A stretch of DNA of 64,000 nt from Haloglomus halophilum (GTDB lineage Archaea; Halobacteriota; Halobacteria; Halobacteriales; Haloarculaceae): positions 3,347,149 through 3,411,148 of the forward strand of contig NZ_CP101166.1 in NCBI RefSeq assembly GCF_024298885.1. Reading direction: 5' to 3'. The position numbers and the translations under genes were made by a program. The notes beneath the pieces are model-generated. The model saw nothing but the letters and a program-made list of their open reading frames with translations. It was not told where the DNA came from and made no database searches. Below, piece by piece: positions 53,699-61,877 of this stretch. Each line of letters begins with the position of its first letter. The first letter of the stretch is position 1.

Positions 53699-55068
53699 AT
53701 GGCTAACGATGGAAACCGAAGCGGTGCGAACGAGGGCGAGACACCTGACCACGCCGACTCCGACCGGCGGGACTTCCTGAAGGTAACCGGACTCGGAGCG
53801 GCGGGTGTCGCCGCGGGACTGGCCGGCTGTACAGGCCCGTCCGACGGCGGTGATGGTGACGGCGGCGGTGGTGATGGTGGCGACGGCGGAAGCGGTGGCC
53901 TCCCGGATACCATCCGTGTCGGTGCGCTCGGCCCGGCAGAGCAGTCGTTCGGGAGTTCGATCATCAACAGCGTCGAGCTGGCCGCCGATGAGATCAACAA
54001 CGACGGTGGTATCGGCGAGAACGGCGCCACGGTCGAGGTCGTCAGCGGCGACACGAAGGACCAGCCCAGCGTCGCCCGGCAGCGATACGAGGAGATGACC
54101 TCCGGTGGGGACGCGGTCGACGCGACCATCGGCATCTTCGGCTCCGAGCAGCTGCTGGCGCTGATGCAGAACATCGCCCAGAAGAAGACCGTCCACCTGA
54201 CCGCCGGCTCGGCGACACCCGAGGCCCCGGCACAGGTGAAGACGGACTACGACAAGTACAAGTACTGGTTCCGGGTGGGCCGGTCAACTCCTCGTTCCTG
54301 GGCGACAGCCTGCTCCAGTACGCTGAGGACAGGTTCGCCGATATGGGCTGGGAGCGGGTCGCCTTCGTCGCCGAGCAGTACAAGTGGACGGAACCGGTCA
54401 CCCGGAAGATCAAGAACAACCTCGAGGACCGGGCGGACGTGACGCTCACCTCCGCTCGCCGTGTCTCCGAGGGGACCGAGGACTTCTCGCCGGTGTACGA
54501 CCAGCTGGAGAGCGAGAACGTCGACGGCTGCTTCACCGCCCTGGCACACACCGGTGTGAACGCGCTCGGCCAGTGGGCCGGCCAGCAGCGCCCGTTCGGG
54601 TTCGGCGGCATCCACGTCCCGACGCAGCTCCCGTCGTTCTACGAGGCGACCAGCGGGGCCGCCATCGCCACGTTCAGTCAGACGACGGCGACGCCGAACT
54701 CGGCAGTCACCGAGAAGACCATCCCGTACGCCGAGGCGTACAACGAGGCCCAGGACGGCTATCCGGTGTACAGCGGGTACAGCGCCTACGACGCGATGTA
54801 CATCCTGAAGGAGGCCATCGAGTCCGCCGGCACCGTCAACAGCGACGACCTGGTCACGGAACTGGAGGCCACGTCCTACACCGGCACCTCCGGGCAGATC
54901 GAGTTCTACGGACAGGACAAGAAGTACCCGCACGACGTCCGGTACGGTGCGGAGTACGCCCGTGGCGTCTACTTCCAGTGGCAGCAGGAGAACGGCGAGG
55001 GCGTCCAGAAGACCATCTGGCCCGACAGCCTGGCCGATTCTGAGTACAAGAAGCCGCCCTGGGTCTGA
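53699..55068 (+). pseudogene. Branched-chain amino-acid-type ABC transporter substrate-binding lipoprotein, frameshifted
   Basis: The signal is Tat-like with a lipobox (DRRDFLKVTGLGAAGVAAG, then LAGC). A Gly/Asp-rich linker follows, then a LivJ/type 1 periplasmic-binding fold: IRVGALGPAEQSFG, VELAADEINNDGGI, and in the second half YSAYDAMYILKEAIESAG. The first frame is good to residue about 193 (KYWFRVG) and the second from base 54280 (PVNSSFLGDSLLQYAEDRF). One missing base near 54278-54281 explains the switch. The rest of the operon is intact, so this could be a sequencing error or a real break. The second part stops at 55068, 33 bases before the first permease gene. Confidence 0.8.
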
Positions 55069-55101
55069 ACCGCCCCACCAGCAACTCCCTATCATACATA
55101 A

Positions 55102-55968
55102 ATGGCAGTAAGTCCAATCACGGTCGGCATCAACGTCCTCATGCTGGGGGCGCTGTATGCACTGATCGCCGTCGGGTTCACCCTCATCTTCGGGGTCGGA
55201 GGTATCCTGAACCTCGCCCACGGGGCGTTCCTGACCATCGGTGGATACATCGCCTTCTACATCGTCGATGCCGGTCAGAACGTCGCCCTCGCGATACCCA
55301 TCGCGGCGGTCGTCGCCGGGGTCGCCGGGGTCGCCCTCTACAAGGGCATCCTCAAGAAGGTCTCCGACAATCCGGTGTCGGTGCTCATCCTCTCGCTGGT
55401 CGCTGGACTCCTCGTCGAGCAGGTGTTCCTCATCCTCGAGGGCGGTGAACCGAAGGTCCTCCCCGGCATCGTCGAGGGGAGCCTCGCGCTGGGGGGCGCC
55501 TCGGTCCAGTCGAACCGCCTCCTCGTGTTCATCGCCAGCTGGGTCGTCATCGGTGCCCTGTTCTACTTCGTCAACCGGACGAAGACCGGGCAGGCCATCC
55601 TCGCGACCTCGATGTCCCGGAAGGGGGCCGCCATCGTCGGCATCGATGCCGACCGGGTGTTCACCCTGACCTGGATCCTGGCCGCCGCGCTGGCGGGCAT
55701 CGCCGGCGTGTTCCTGGCGACGTTCCAGTCGGTCAACCCGCTGATGGGCCGGAACCCGCTCCTGCTGTCCTTCTCGATCGTCGTCCTCGGCGGTCTGGGT
55801 TCGATCCGCGGGAGCATCGTCGGCGCCTACGTCATCAGCTTCCTCGACCAGATCACCGTCCAGTACATCGACTCACAGCTCGCCGGGGTGTCCGGCCTGA
55901 TTGTACTGGTCGCAGTGCTCATCCTCCGGCCGGAGGGGCTGTTCGGCCGGGAACTCACGGAGGGCTAA
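55102..55968 (+). CDS. livH: Branched-chain amino acid ABC transporter permease (LivH type)
   Basis: The 288-residue permease has about eight membrane helices and LivH blocks: LYALIAVGFTLIFGVGGILNLAHGAF at the N terminus (split: ALIAVGFTLIFGVGG, then NLAHGAFLTIGG), a middle ATSMSRKGAAIVGID coupling loop and VLGGLGSIRGSIVGAY near the end. It forms half of the membrane pore with the next permease. Gene spacing (33 bases after the binding protein, one base before the next gene) marks an operon. Confidence 0.92.
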   Translation: MAVSPITVGINVLMLGALYALIAVGFTLIFGVGGILNLAHGAFLTIGGYIAFYIVDAGQNVALAIPIAAVVAGVAGVALYKGILKKVSDNPVSVLILSLVAGLLVEQVFLILEGGEPKVLPGIVEGSLALGGASVQSNRLLVFIASWVVIGALFYFVNRTKTGQAILATSMSRKGAAIVGIDADRVFTLTWILAAALAGIAGVFLATFQSVNPLMGRNPLLLSFSIVVLGGLGSIRGSIVGAYVISFLDQITVQYIDSQLAGVSGLIVLVAVLILRPEGLFGRELTEG

Positions 55969-55969
55969 C

Positions 55970-57217
55970 ATGGCAGGAGAAACTTCCGACGCGCCGACTG
56001 CCGAGGAGTACGAGGAGCGGAGCCTCCTCGAGATGGTCGACCCACGCGGGTTCGGGTGGCCCACCCGGGTCGGACTGCTCGGACTGGTCCTGCTGGCGGT
56101 GCTTCCACTGCTCCGGGGGTACGGCGTCGCCATCCCCGGGCTCGGTATCGTCAGGGTGAACAGCCTGCTCCTGGGGAACTTCACCGGAGCGCTGTTCTTC
56201 GCCGTCTTCGCGATGTCCTGGGACGTCGTCTCGGGGTACACCGGTGAGATATCGTTCGGTCACGGCCTCTTCTTCGGGATCGGCGGGTTCACCAGTGCCA
56301 TCCTCAACGCAGACTTCGGCCTGGGACTGATGATGAGCATCCCCCTCGGAATGGTCGCCGCGGCCATCGCCGGGCTGCTCATCGGGGTTCCGTCGCTGCG
56401 GCTCCAGGGGCCGTACTTCTCGCTCATCACGCTGGTCACCCCGATCATCGTGCTCGGGCTGTTCAAGTTCTGGCCCGAGCTCACGGGCGGAGCGACGGGG
56501 AAGTTCACCGGGACCCTCAGCGTCGACCCCGCGATGAACTACGCCTACGCGTTCCTCCTGTTCGTCTTCACGCTGGGACTGTTCCTGGCGATCACCCGCT
56601 CGGACGCGGGGATCGTCCTGACAGCCATCCGTGAGGACGAACTGGCGGTCGAGGCCGCGGGCCTCAATCCGGCGAAGTTCAAGCTGTTCGCCTTCATCCT
56701 CTCGGGGACCATCGGCGGCCTCGCCGGCGCCATGTACGTCCACACGTACCTCGGTGGCATCGCCACGCCCAGCGACCTGCTGGCACTGGTCATCAGCATC
56801 GAGGTCATCATCGCCGCCATCCTCGGCGGCATCGGGACCATCGTCGGGGCCGCGGTCGCGGGCCTGGTTCTGTTCCTGTTCCGCATCTACATCGCCAACA
56901 TCAACGCGACCGTCCCCGTGCTCGGCGTCGATATCGCGGAGATCTACTTCTTCCTCTTCCTCGCCGCCACGTTCCTCTTCCTGTTCTACATCCCGGAGGG
57001 GATGGTCCCCCGCATCCTGCGGGCCGTCCGCAGTCGGGAGGAGAGCGCCGACGACGGCACCGGTGGGTCCGGTGGCGACGGCGGCGAGGAACAGGAGGTC
57101 GCGGCCGACGGTGCGGGCCCCGGCTGGACCGAGGGCGGCTCGACGACGCTCGAGCGCATCGTCGCGAAGTTCACCCGCGAACTCCGCGAACTGACGGGCG
57201 GAGGTGACGACCGATGA
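55970..57217 (+). CDS. livM: Branched-chain amino acid ABC transporter permease (LivM type)
   Basis: The 415-residue permease has nine or ten helices. LivM-like parts are WDVVSGYTGEISFGHGLFFG, PSLRLQGPYFSLITLV, AIREDELAVEAAGLNPAKFK (coupling loop) and a C-terminal VLGGIGTIVGAAVAGL-like segment (ILGGIGTIVGAAVAG). A Gly/acidic C-terminal tail of about 50 residues is extra compared with bacterial LivM. ATG at 55970 is two bases after the livH stop. The stop overlaps the ATPase start as ATGA. Confidence 0.92.
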   Translation: MAGETSDAPTAEEYEERSLLEMVDPRGFGWPTRVGLLGLVLLAVLPLLRGYGVAIPGLGIVRVNSLLLGNFTGALFFAVFAMSWDVVSGYTGEISFGHGLFFGIGGFTSAILNADFGLGLMMSIPLGMVAAAIAGLLIGVPSLRLQGPYFSLITLVTPIIVLGLFKFWPELTGGATGKFTGTLSVDPAMNYAYAFLLFVFTLGLFLAITRSDAGIVLTAIREDELAVEAAGLNPAKFKLFAFILSGTIGGLAGAMYVHTYLGGIATPSDLLALVISIEVIIAAILGGIGTIVGAAVAGLVLFLFRIYIANINATVPVLGVDIAEIYFFLFLAATFLFLFYIPEGMVPRILRAVRSREESADDGTGGSGGDGGEEQEVAADGAGPGWTEGGSTTLERIVAKFTRELRELTGGGDDR

Positions 57218-58044
57218 GTGCCGAATCAGAGGGGGGTGACACTCCCACCGACCTGGAGGGCGGTGCGACAGGCGAGTCGACCGACCACGCGTCCGAGAGC
57301 TACGGTCCCGACGACGGCGTGCTGGTCGTCGACAGCCTCACCAAGCGGTTCGGTGGGCTCGTCGCCGTCGACGACCTCTCCTTCGCGGTCGAGAAGCAGG
57401 AGATCCTCGGCTTCATCGGCCCGAACGGCGCCGGGAAGTCGACCACGTTCAACTGCATCACCGGCGTCTACCCGCCCAGCGAGGGAACCGTCTACTACGA
57501 CGGGAAGGACGTGACCGGCTCCGCGTTCTACCGGATGGTCCAGAACGGGATGGCCCGGACCTTCCAGGAGTTCCGGCCGCTCGAGGACCGAACGGTCGTC
57601 GATAACGTCCAGATCTCCCTGGTCCCGGACCGGCTGTTCTCGACCTCCGGGCTGCGCGGCCGGACGCGGGCACAGGCGGTCGAGCTCTGCGAGCGGGTCG
57701 GCCTCGGCGAGCGACTCCACCAGCTCCCCGACGAGCTCCCGCACGCGGACATGATCCGTCTCGAACTGGCGCGTGCGCTGGCGACGGATCCGGACCTGAT
57801 GCTGGTCGACGAGCCGTTCGCGGGCCTCGCCGAGGAGGACGTGAAGGGCCTGTCGGACCTCATCCGGAGCCTCCGCGACGAGGGCACGACGTTCATCGTC
57901 GTCGACCACAACATGCGCGGCCTGCTCCAGCTCATCGACCGCGCCATCGTCATCAACTTCGGGGAGAAGATCGCCGACGGCACCCCCGAGGAGATCACGG
58001 AAGACCCGGCGGTCCGGAAGGCGTATCTCGGGTCCGAGGACTGA
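57214..58044 (+). CDS. livG: Branched-chain amino acid ABC transporter ATP-binding protein (LivG-type), signature atypical
   Basis: The 276-residue ATPase has Walker A GPNGAGKSTTFNCITG, a LivG-type insertion (MARTFQEFRPLEDRTVVDNV) and Walker B LMLVDEPFAGL followed by an H-loop VVDHNMRGL. The ABC signature, normally LSGGQ or LSYGE, reads LPHADMIRLELARAL, so the usual Ser-Gly-Gly is absent. No LivF gene follows; the operon ends here with a T-rich run. A second ATPase may be encoded elsewhere, or LivG may act as a homodimer. The acidic N-terminal 35 residues are halophile-specific. Confidence 0.85.
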   Translation: MSAESEGGDTPTDLEGGATGESTDHASESYGPDDGVLVVDSLTKRFGGLVAVDDLSFAVEKQEILGFIGPNGAGKSTTFNCITGVYPPSEGTVYYDGKDVTGSAFYRMVQNGMARTFQEFRPLEDRTVVDNVQISLVPDRLFSTSGLRGRTRAQAVELCERVGLGERLHQLPDELPHADMIRLELARALATDPDLMLVDEPFAGLAEEDVKGLSDLIRSLRDEGTTFIVVDHNMRGLLQLIDRAIVINFGEKIADGTPEEITEDPAVRKAYLGSED

Positions 58045-58063
58045 GCGCAGGTCGGCCCCGGAT

Positions 58064-58076
58064 ATCTTTTATATTC
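58064..58076 (+). terminator. T-rich terminator after the liv operon
   Basis: ATCTTTTATATTC at 20-32 bases after the ATPase stop is an archaeal-style U-rich terminator. The next gene is convergent, ending at 58147, so this would prevent read-through. Confidence 0.5.
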
Positions 58077-58146
58077 TCGGACTCGTCAGATAGCGTTGCG
58101 CATCCATCTCTTATATCAGCGGCTTCGAAGATACTCTGGGTTCTCG

Positions 58147-59301
58147 TCAGTCCTTCCGAAGTCCCAGTAGCGCCACCGCGAGGAGGCCACTCAGCGCGGT
58201 GATAGCACCGAGGCCGGGACCGGTGCCCACCGTCGGGGTCGTGGGGGCGGGCCCGCTACCGACTCCTCCGGCAGCGGTCACCGTGGTGGTCGTGGCGCCG
58301 GCGGTACTCCCCCCACCCGAACTACCGCCCCCGCCGCCCCCGCCGCCCCCGCCGCCGGAACTGCCGCTCGTCGGCGTGGCGGTCGGCGTCAACGCGTTGC
58401 CGGAGGGGTCGCTCCCGGACCCGCCCGCCCCGCCACTACTGGTCGGCGTCCGAGTCGGTGTCGGCGTCCGAGTCGGTGTCACGGTCGCAGTGGCCGTGGG
58501 CTCGCTGCCACCGCCGGAGTCGCCGTTCGCCGGCGTGGCGGTGGCGGTCGGAGTCGGGGTCGCGGAACCACCGTTTTCGTCGGTGTCCTCGGAGCCGTCT
58601 TGTCCCGGTGGTGGGCCGAGCTGCTCCTCGGCCTCGGCGCGCGAGGTACAGTCACAGACGTAGACCCAGTTCGAGAGGTCGCGGATCTTGTAGTCGGTCT
58701 CGGTGCCGCCGGCGACGTTGCCGGTGACGGTGCCGTTGATGCGGTACCAGCCCGGCTCGGACGGGTTGTCGTAGCAGTCGTTCTGGGCCGCGACGATCTG
58801 GTCGTAGACGGACCCCTCGACCGGTTCGCCGGCGAGTTTCTCCTCCTTGTAGTACGTGATGTCGATGAAGTCCTCCTCGGAGGTGTAGCTCTTGTAGGCC
58901 GTCAGGAGCGACTTGTCGGTGCTGGTGCCCGGGTCGTCGTTCTCCCGGTCGATGCCGAAGGCGCTCGCGTCGCTCGGTTCGCAGTTGCTGAACCCGAAAT
59001 CCTCGGAGACGAGTTTGATACGGTGGAGAGTGCCGTTCTCCGTCAGCCCGACGGCGTAGTGTTCCGCTGCGCCGTCGGTGAAGCCGGGCTGGTGGTTCTG
59101 TAGACGGAAGGTGTAGTTGACCTCGTAGATCTGGTCGTCGTCGTCCTCGGCCGCTTTCAGTTCCTCGCCGTTGGCGATGTTCCCGTCGGTGGCACTCGGC
59201 ATGTCCTCCGCCGTGACCACGCCGACGCCGACCAGTGCGGCCAGCACCAGTGCCCCCACCGCGACGATGCGCCCCGGACGCCCGGCTCTGTCGCCCCACA
59301 T
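58147..59301 (-). CDS. Secreted Thr-rich surface protein, paralogue A
   Basis: The 384-residue protein has a Sec-type signal (RIVAVGALVLAALVGVGVV), a conserved globular domain (about 30-245), a long Thr/Ala/Pro/Gly-rich stalk and an end GPGLGAITALSGLLAVALLG with RKD, PGF-CTERM-like but with Leu in place of Phe. Conserved Cys in SNCEPSDA, DCYDNPSEPGWYRINGT and VCDCTSR give four in total, able to form two disulfides. Glycosylation sequons (NYT, NGT) are present. Family not recognised. It is the first-listed of four tandem paralogues, closest to B. The gene order on the minus strand is D, C, B, A. Confidence 0.8.
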   Translation of the reverse strand: MWGDRAGRPGRIVAVGALVLAALVGVGVVTAEDMPSATDGNIANGEELKAAEDDDDQIYEVNYTFRLQNHQPGFTDGAAEHYAVGLTENGTLHRIKLVSEDFGFSNCEPSDASAFGIDRENDDPGTSTDKSLLTAYKSYTSEEDFIDITYYKEEKLAGEPVEGSVYDQIVAAQNDCYDNPSEPGWYRINGTVTGNVAGGTETDYKIRDLSNWVYVCDCTSRAEAEEQLGPPPGQDGSEDTDENGGSATPTPTATATPANGDSGGGSEPTATATVTPTRTPTPTRTPTSSGGAGGSGSDPSGNALTPTATPTSGSSGGGGGGGGGGGSSGGGSTAGATTTTVTAAGGVGSGPAPTTPTVGTGPGLGAITALSGLLAVALLGLRKD

Positions 59302-59337
59302 AGTCCTAGCAGGTAGCTGACCAGGCCACCGGTAGTG

Positions 59338-59360
59338 GAGTTTCCCCCGGAAATACTCCG
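59338..59360. repeat. Imperfect inverted repeat between paralogues A and B
   Basis: GGAGTTTCC and GGAAATACTCC pair imperfectly around CCC in the 116-base spacer between B's end and A's start. It could be a terminator for B or part of A's promoter (GTATTTCC on the minus strand, about 50 bases from A's ATG). Confidence 0.3.
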
Positions 59361-59417
59361 TGGTTGAAATGAGATGGAGAATAGAGGAACACGGCAGAGC
59401 GGGGCTACCGCGCGGAT

Positions 59418-60551
59418 TCAGTCGCGTTGCCGGAGCGCGAGCGCGGTCGTCAACAGGCCGCCGAGCAGGGTCGCGAGGACGCCGAAGCCGGGACCGGAAC
59501 CGGCGGTCGGCGTCAGGCCATCACCGCTGCTGCCACCGTTGCCACCACCGACGGTGGCGGTCGGGGTCGCGGTCGTGGTACTACCGCTGCCGCCGCCGTT
59601 GCCGCTGCCGTCGCCGGCGGCGGTCGTGGTCGCAGTCGTGGTCGCCGTCCCCCCGTCGCCACCGCCGCCGGTGGCGGTCGCGGTCGCCGTTGCCGTCGCG
59701 GTGGTACTCCCGCTACCCCCATCGCTCCCGGGCGTCGGTGTCGCCGTCGCGGTGGCAGTACCGGCTCCCTCTCCGTCGCTCTCGGGTGTCGCCGTCGCGG
59801 TCTCTACCGGAGTCGCCGTGGCCGTCGCGGTACCCGGCTCGCCACCGCCCTCGCCCGGCGGCGGGCCAAGTTTCTCGCGGGCCTGCGCGCGCGAATCGCA
59901 GTCACAGACGTAGACCCAGTTCGAGAGGTCGCGGATCTTGTAGTCCGTGTCCGTCCCGTCATCGTCGGAGTCGACGTGCCCAGTGATGGTGCCGTTGATG
60001 CGGTACCAGCCCGGTTCCGAGGGGTTGTCGTAACAGTTGCTCTGTGCCGCGACGATCTGGTCATGGACGCTCCCCTGGACCGGTTCGCCGGCCAGCTGTG
60101 ATTCCCGGTAGTAGACGATGTCGATGAAGTCCTCCTCGGAGGAGTAGGTCTTGAACGCCGTCAGGAGGGACTTGTCGGTGTTCGTCCCGGGGTCGTCGTT
60201 CCCGCGGTCGATGCCGAACGCGCTGGCGTCACTCGGTTCGCAGTTCCCGAATCCGAAGTCGTCCGAGACCAACTTGATGCGGTAGAGGGTCCCGTTCTCG
60301 GTCAGGCCCACGGCGTAGTGCTTCGCCGCGCCGTCGACGTGGCCCGGCTGGTGGTTCTCGAGGACGAAGGTGTAGTTTATCTGGTACACCTGGTCGTCGT
60401 CGTCCTCCGCTGCTTTCAGCTCCTCACCGTTCGTGGTGTCCCCGTCGGTCGCGCTCGCGAAATCCTCGGCCGCGACGAGCCCCGCACCTACCGCGGACGC
60501 GAGGACGAGCACCGCCGCCACGAGAAGCGTGGTCGTGTGTTTCGGTCTCAT
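59418..60551 (-). CDS. Secreted Thr-rich surface protein, paralogue B
   Basis: The 377-residue protein has a signal (TTTLLVAAVLVLASAVGAGL), the same N-terminal domain as A with Cys in GNCEPSDA, NCYDNPSEPGWYR and VCDCDSR, a stalk rich in Thr-Ala-Thr-Ala and Gly, and a PGFG-type end (GSGPGFGVLATLLGGLLTTA) followed by RQRD, a PGF-CTERM signal. Sequons NYT, NGT and NGT are kept. The ATG at 60551 (MRPKHTT) is preferred; the frame extends to 60584. A TATA-like TTTAAAAAG (60610-60618, minus strand) would give a leader of about 35 bases. Confidence 0.82.
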   Translation of the reverse strand: MRPKHTTTLLVAAVLVLASAVGAGLVAAEDFASATDGDTTNGEELKAAEDDDDQVYQINYTFVLENHQPGHVDGAAKHYAVGLTENGTLYRIKLVSDDFGFGNCEPSDASAFGIDRGNDDPGTNTDKSLLTAFKTYSSEEDFIDIVYYRESQLAGEPVQGSVHDQIVAAQSNCYDNPSEPGWYRINGTITGHVDSDDDGTDTDYKIRDLSNWVYVCDCDSRAQAREKLGPPPGEGGGEPGTATATATPVETATATPESDGEGAGTATATATPTPGSDGGSGSTTATATATATATGGGGDGGTATTTATTTAAGDGSGNGGGSGSTTTATPTATVGGGNGGSSGDGLTPTAGSGPGFGVLATLLGGLLTTALALRQRD

Positions 60552-60657
60552 ACGTCTGTCGTCTATGAACGGGCTCTCCCACATCCGGGTTGGGCGACAG
60601 AACTGCGGCTTTTTAAATTCGCCCGTGCCCGTTCGACAGAAATCGGGGTGGACCGAG

Positions 60658-61770
60658 CTACCGGCGCGCTAGCAGGAACGCGACGAGCCCGCCCAGAAGC
60701 GCCGCCCCGGCACCGAACCCAGGTCCGGCGCCGATCGTGGGAGTCTCGACCGCCCCCGAGTCCGGGGCGTCCCCCTGGGCGGGCTGTCGCGCGGCCGTCG
60801 CCGTGTCCCTGTTCGCGCTCCCGCCGTCGCCGCTCGCGGCCGTCGCCGTCTGGGTGTTCGTGCTCGTGCTACCTCCTCCGTCGTCGCCGTCTGCGGTTGC
60901 CGTCGCGGTCGCGGCGGCCGTGGTCGTCGCGGTCGCGGATGCCGTGGCCGTCACGGTCGCCGTTGCGGTTCCGGTCGCCGTGGCCGTCGGGTCGTCGCTG
61001 CCCGACGGGGTCGCAGTCGTGGTCGCCGCTGCGGTCGCCGTCGGCGTGCTGGCGTCACCGCCGTCGCCCCCACTGTCCTCGTTCGGCGGCGGGCCGAGCG
61101 TCGATTCGGCCTCCTGCTGACTGGCACAATCACAGACGTAGAAGTACCCGGACAGGTCACGGACCTTGTAGTCGGTCGTCGTGTCACCGTTGGAGCTCCC
61201 GGTGATGGTGCCGTTGATGCGGTACCAGCCCGGCTCGGAGGGGTTGTCGTAGCAGCCGTTCTGGGCCGCGACGACCTGGTCGTCCACGTACGCCTGGATG
61301 GGTCCGCCCGCGAGTTTCTCCTCCTTGTAGTACTTGATGTCGATGAAGTTCTTCTCGGAGGTGTAGCTCTTGAAGGAGGTCAGCAGCGAGACGTCCGTGT
61401 TCGTCCCGGGGTCGTCGTTGCCGCGGTCGATGCCGAACGCCGCCGTATTGTCGGGCTCGCAGTTGCTGTAGCCGATGTCCTCGCTGTACAGCTTGATACG
61501 GTGGAGCGTGATCTCCTCGGTCAACCCGACCGCGAAGTGCCGGGCGTCGCCCTCCGCACCGGGCTGTGGGTTGTCGACGACGAACGTGTAGTTCGTATCG
61601 AGGACCTGATCCTCGTCGTCCTCGGCGGACTTCAGCTCTTCACCGTTCGTTACGTCACCGTCCGTCGCGCTAGGTTTGTCAGCTGCCGCGGCGATGCCGA
61701 TTCCGACAACGGCCATGACCACCACCAGTGCGACCGCCCCCAGCACCACTTTCCGCCCTGCAACACTCAT
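60658..61770 (-). CDS. Secreted Thr-rich surface protein, paralogue C
   Basis: The 370-residue protein opens with a signal (VVLGAVALVVVMAVVGIGI), followed by the same domain as A, B and D. It is closer to D: both share DNTAAFGID and NGDTTTDYK. Cys in SNCEPDN, GCYDNPSEPGWYR and VCDCASQ are conserved. The stalk is Thr/Ala-rich, and the end GPGFGAGAALLGGLVAFLLAR is a PGF-CTERM. TTCAAAAAG on the minus strand (about 61797-61805) lies 27-35 bases before the ATG, fitting a short or no leader. Surface anchoring is inferred from the tail. Confidence 0.83.
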   Translation of the reverse strand: MSVAGRKVVLGAVALVVVMAVVGIGIAAAADKPSATDGDVTNGEELKSAEDDEDQVLDTNYTFVVDNPQPGAEGDARHFAVGLTEEITLHRIKLYSEDIGYSNCEPDNTAAFGIDRGNDDPGTNTDVSLLTSFKSYTSEKNFIDIKYYKEEKLAGGPIQAYVDDQVVAAQNGCYDNPSEPGWYRINGTITGSSNGDTTTDYKVRDLSGYFYVCDCASQQEAESTLGPPPNEDSGGDGGDASTPTATAAATTTATPSGSDDPTATATGTATATVTATASATATTTAAATATATADGDDGGGSTSTNTQTATAASGDGGSANRDTATAARQPAQGDAPDSGAVETPTIGAGPGFGAGAALLGGLVAFLLARR

Positions 61771-61877
61771 CTATGCGCCGAGTCAATGAGCAGGAACTTT
61801 TTGAACGTTCTGTTCATATTTGAAGGGGGAGTTATCAGTGGCCGTCCTCGACGTCGGAGGCGGAGGCCGCTCGGGTG

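Noticed and set aside
58045..58146. A livF gene after livG
   Set aside because: Only about 100 bases separate the ATPase stop from the convergent surface gene, too short for an ATPase.
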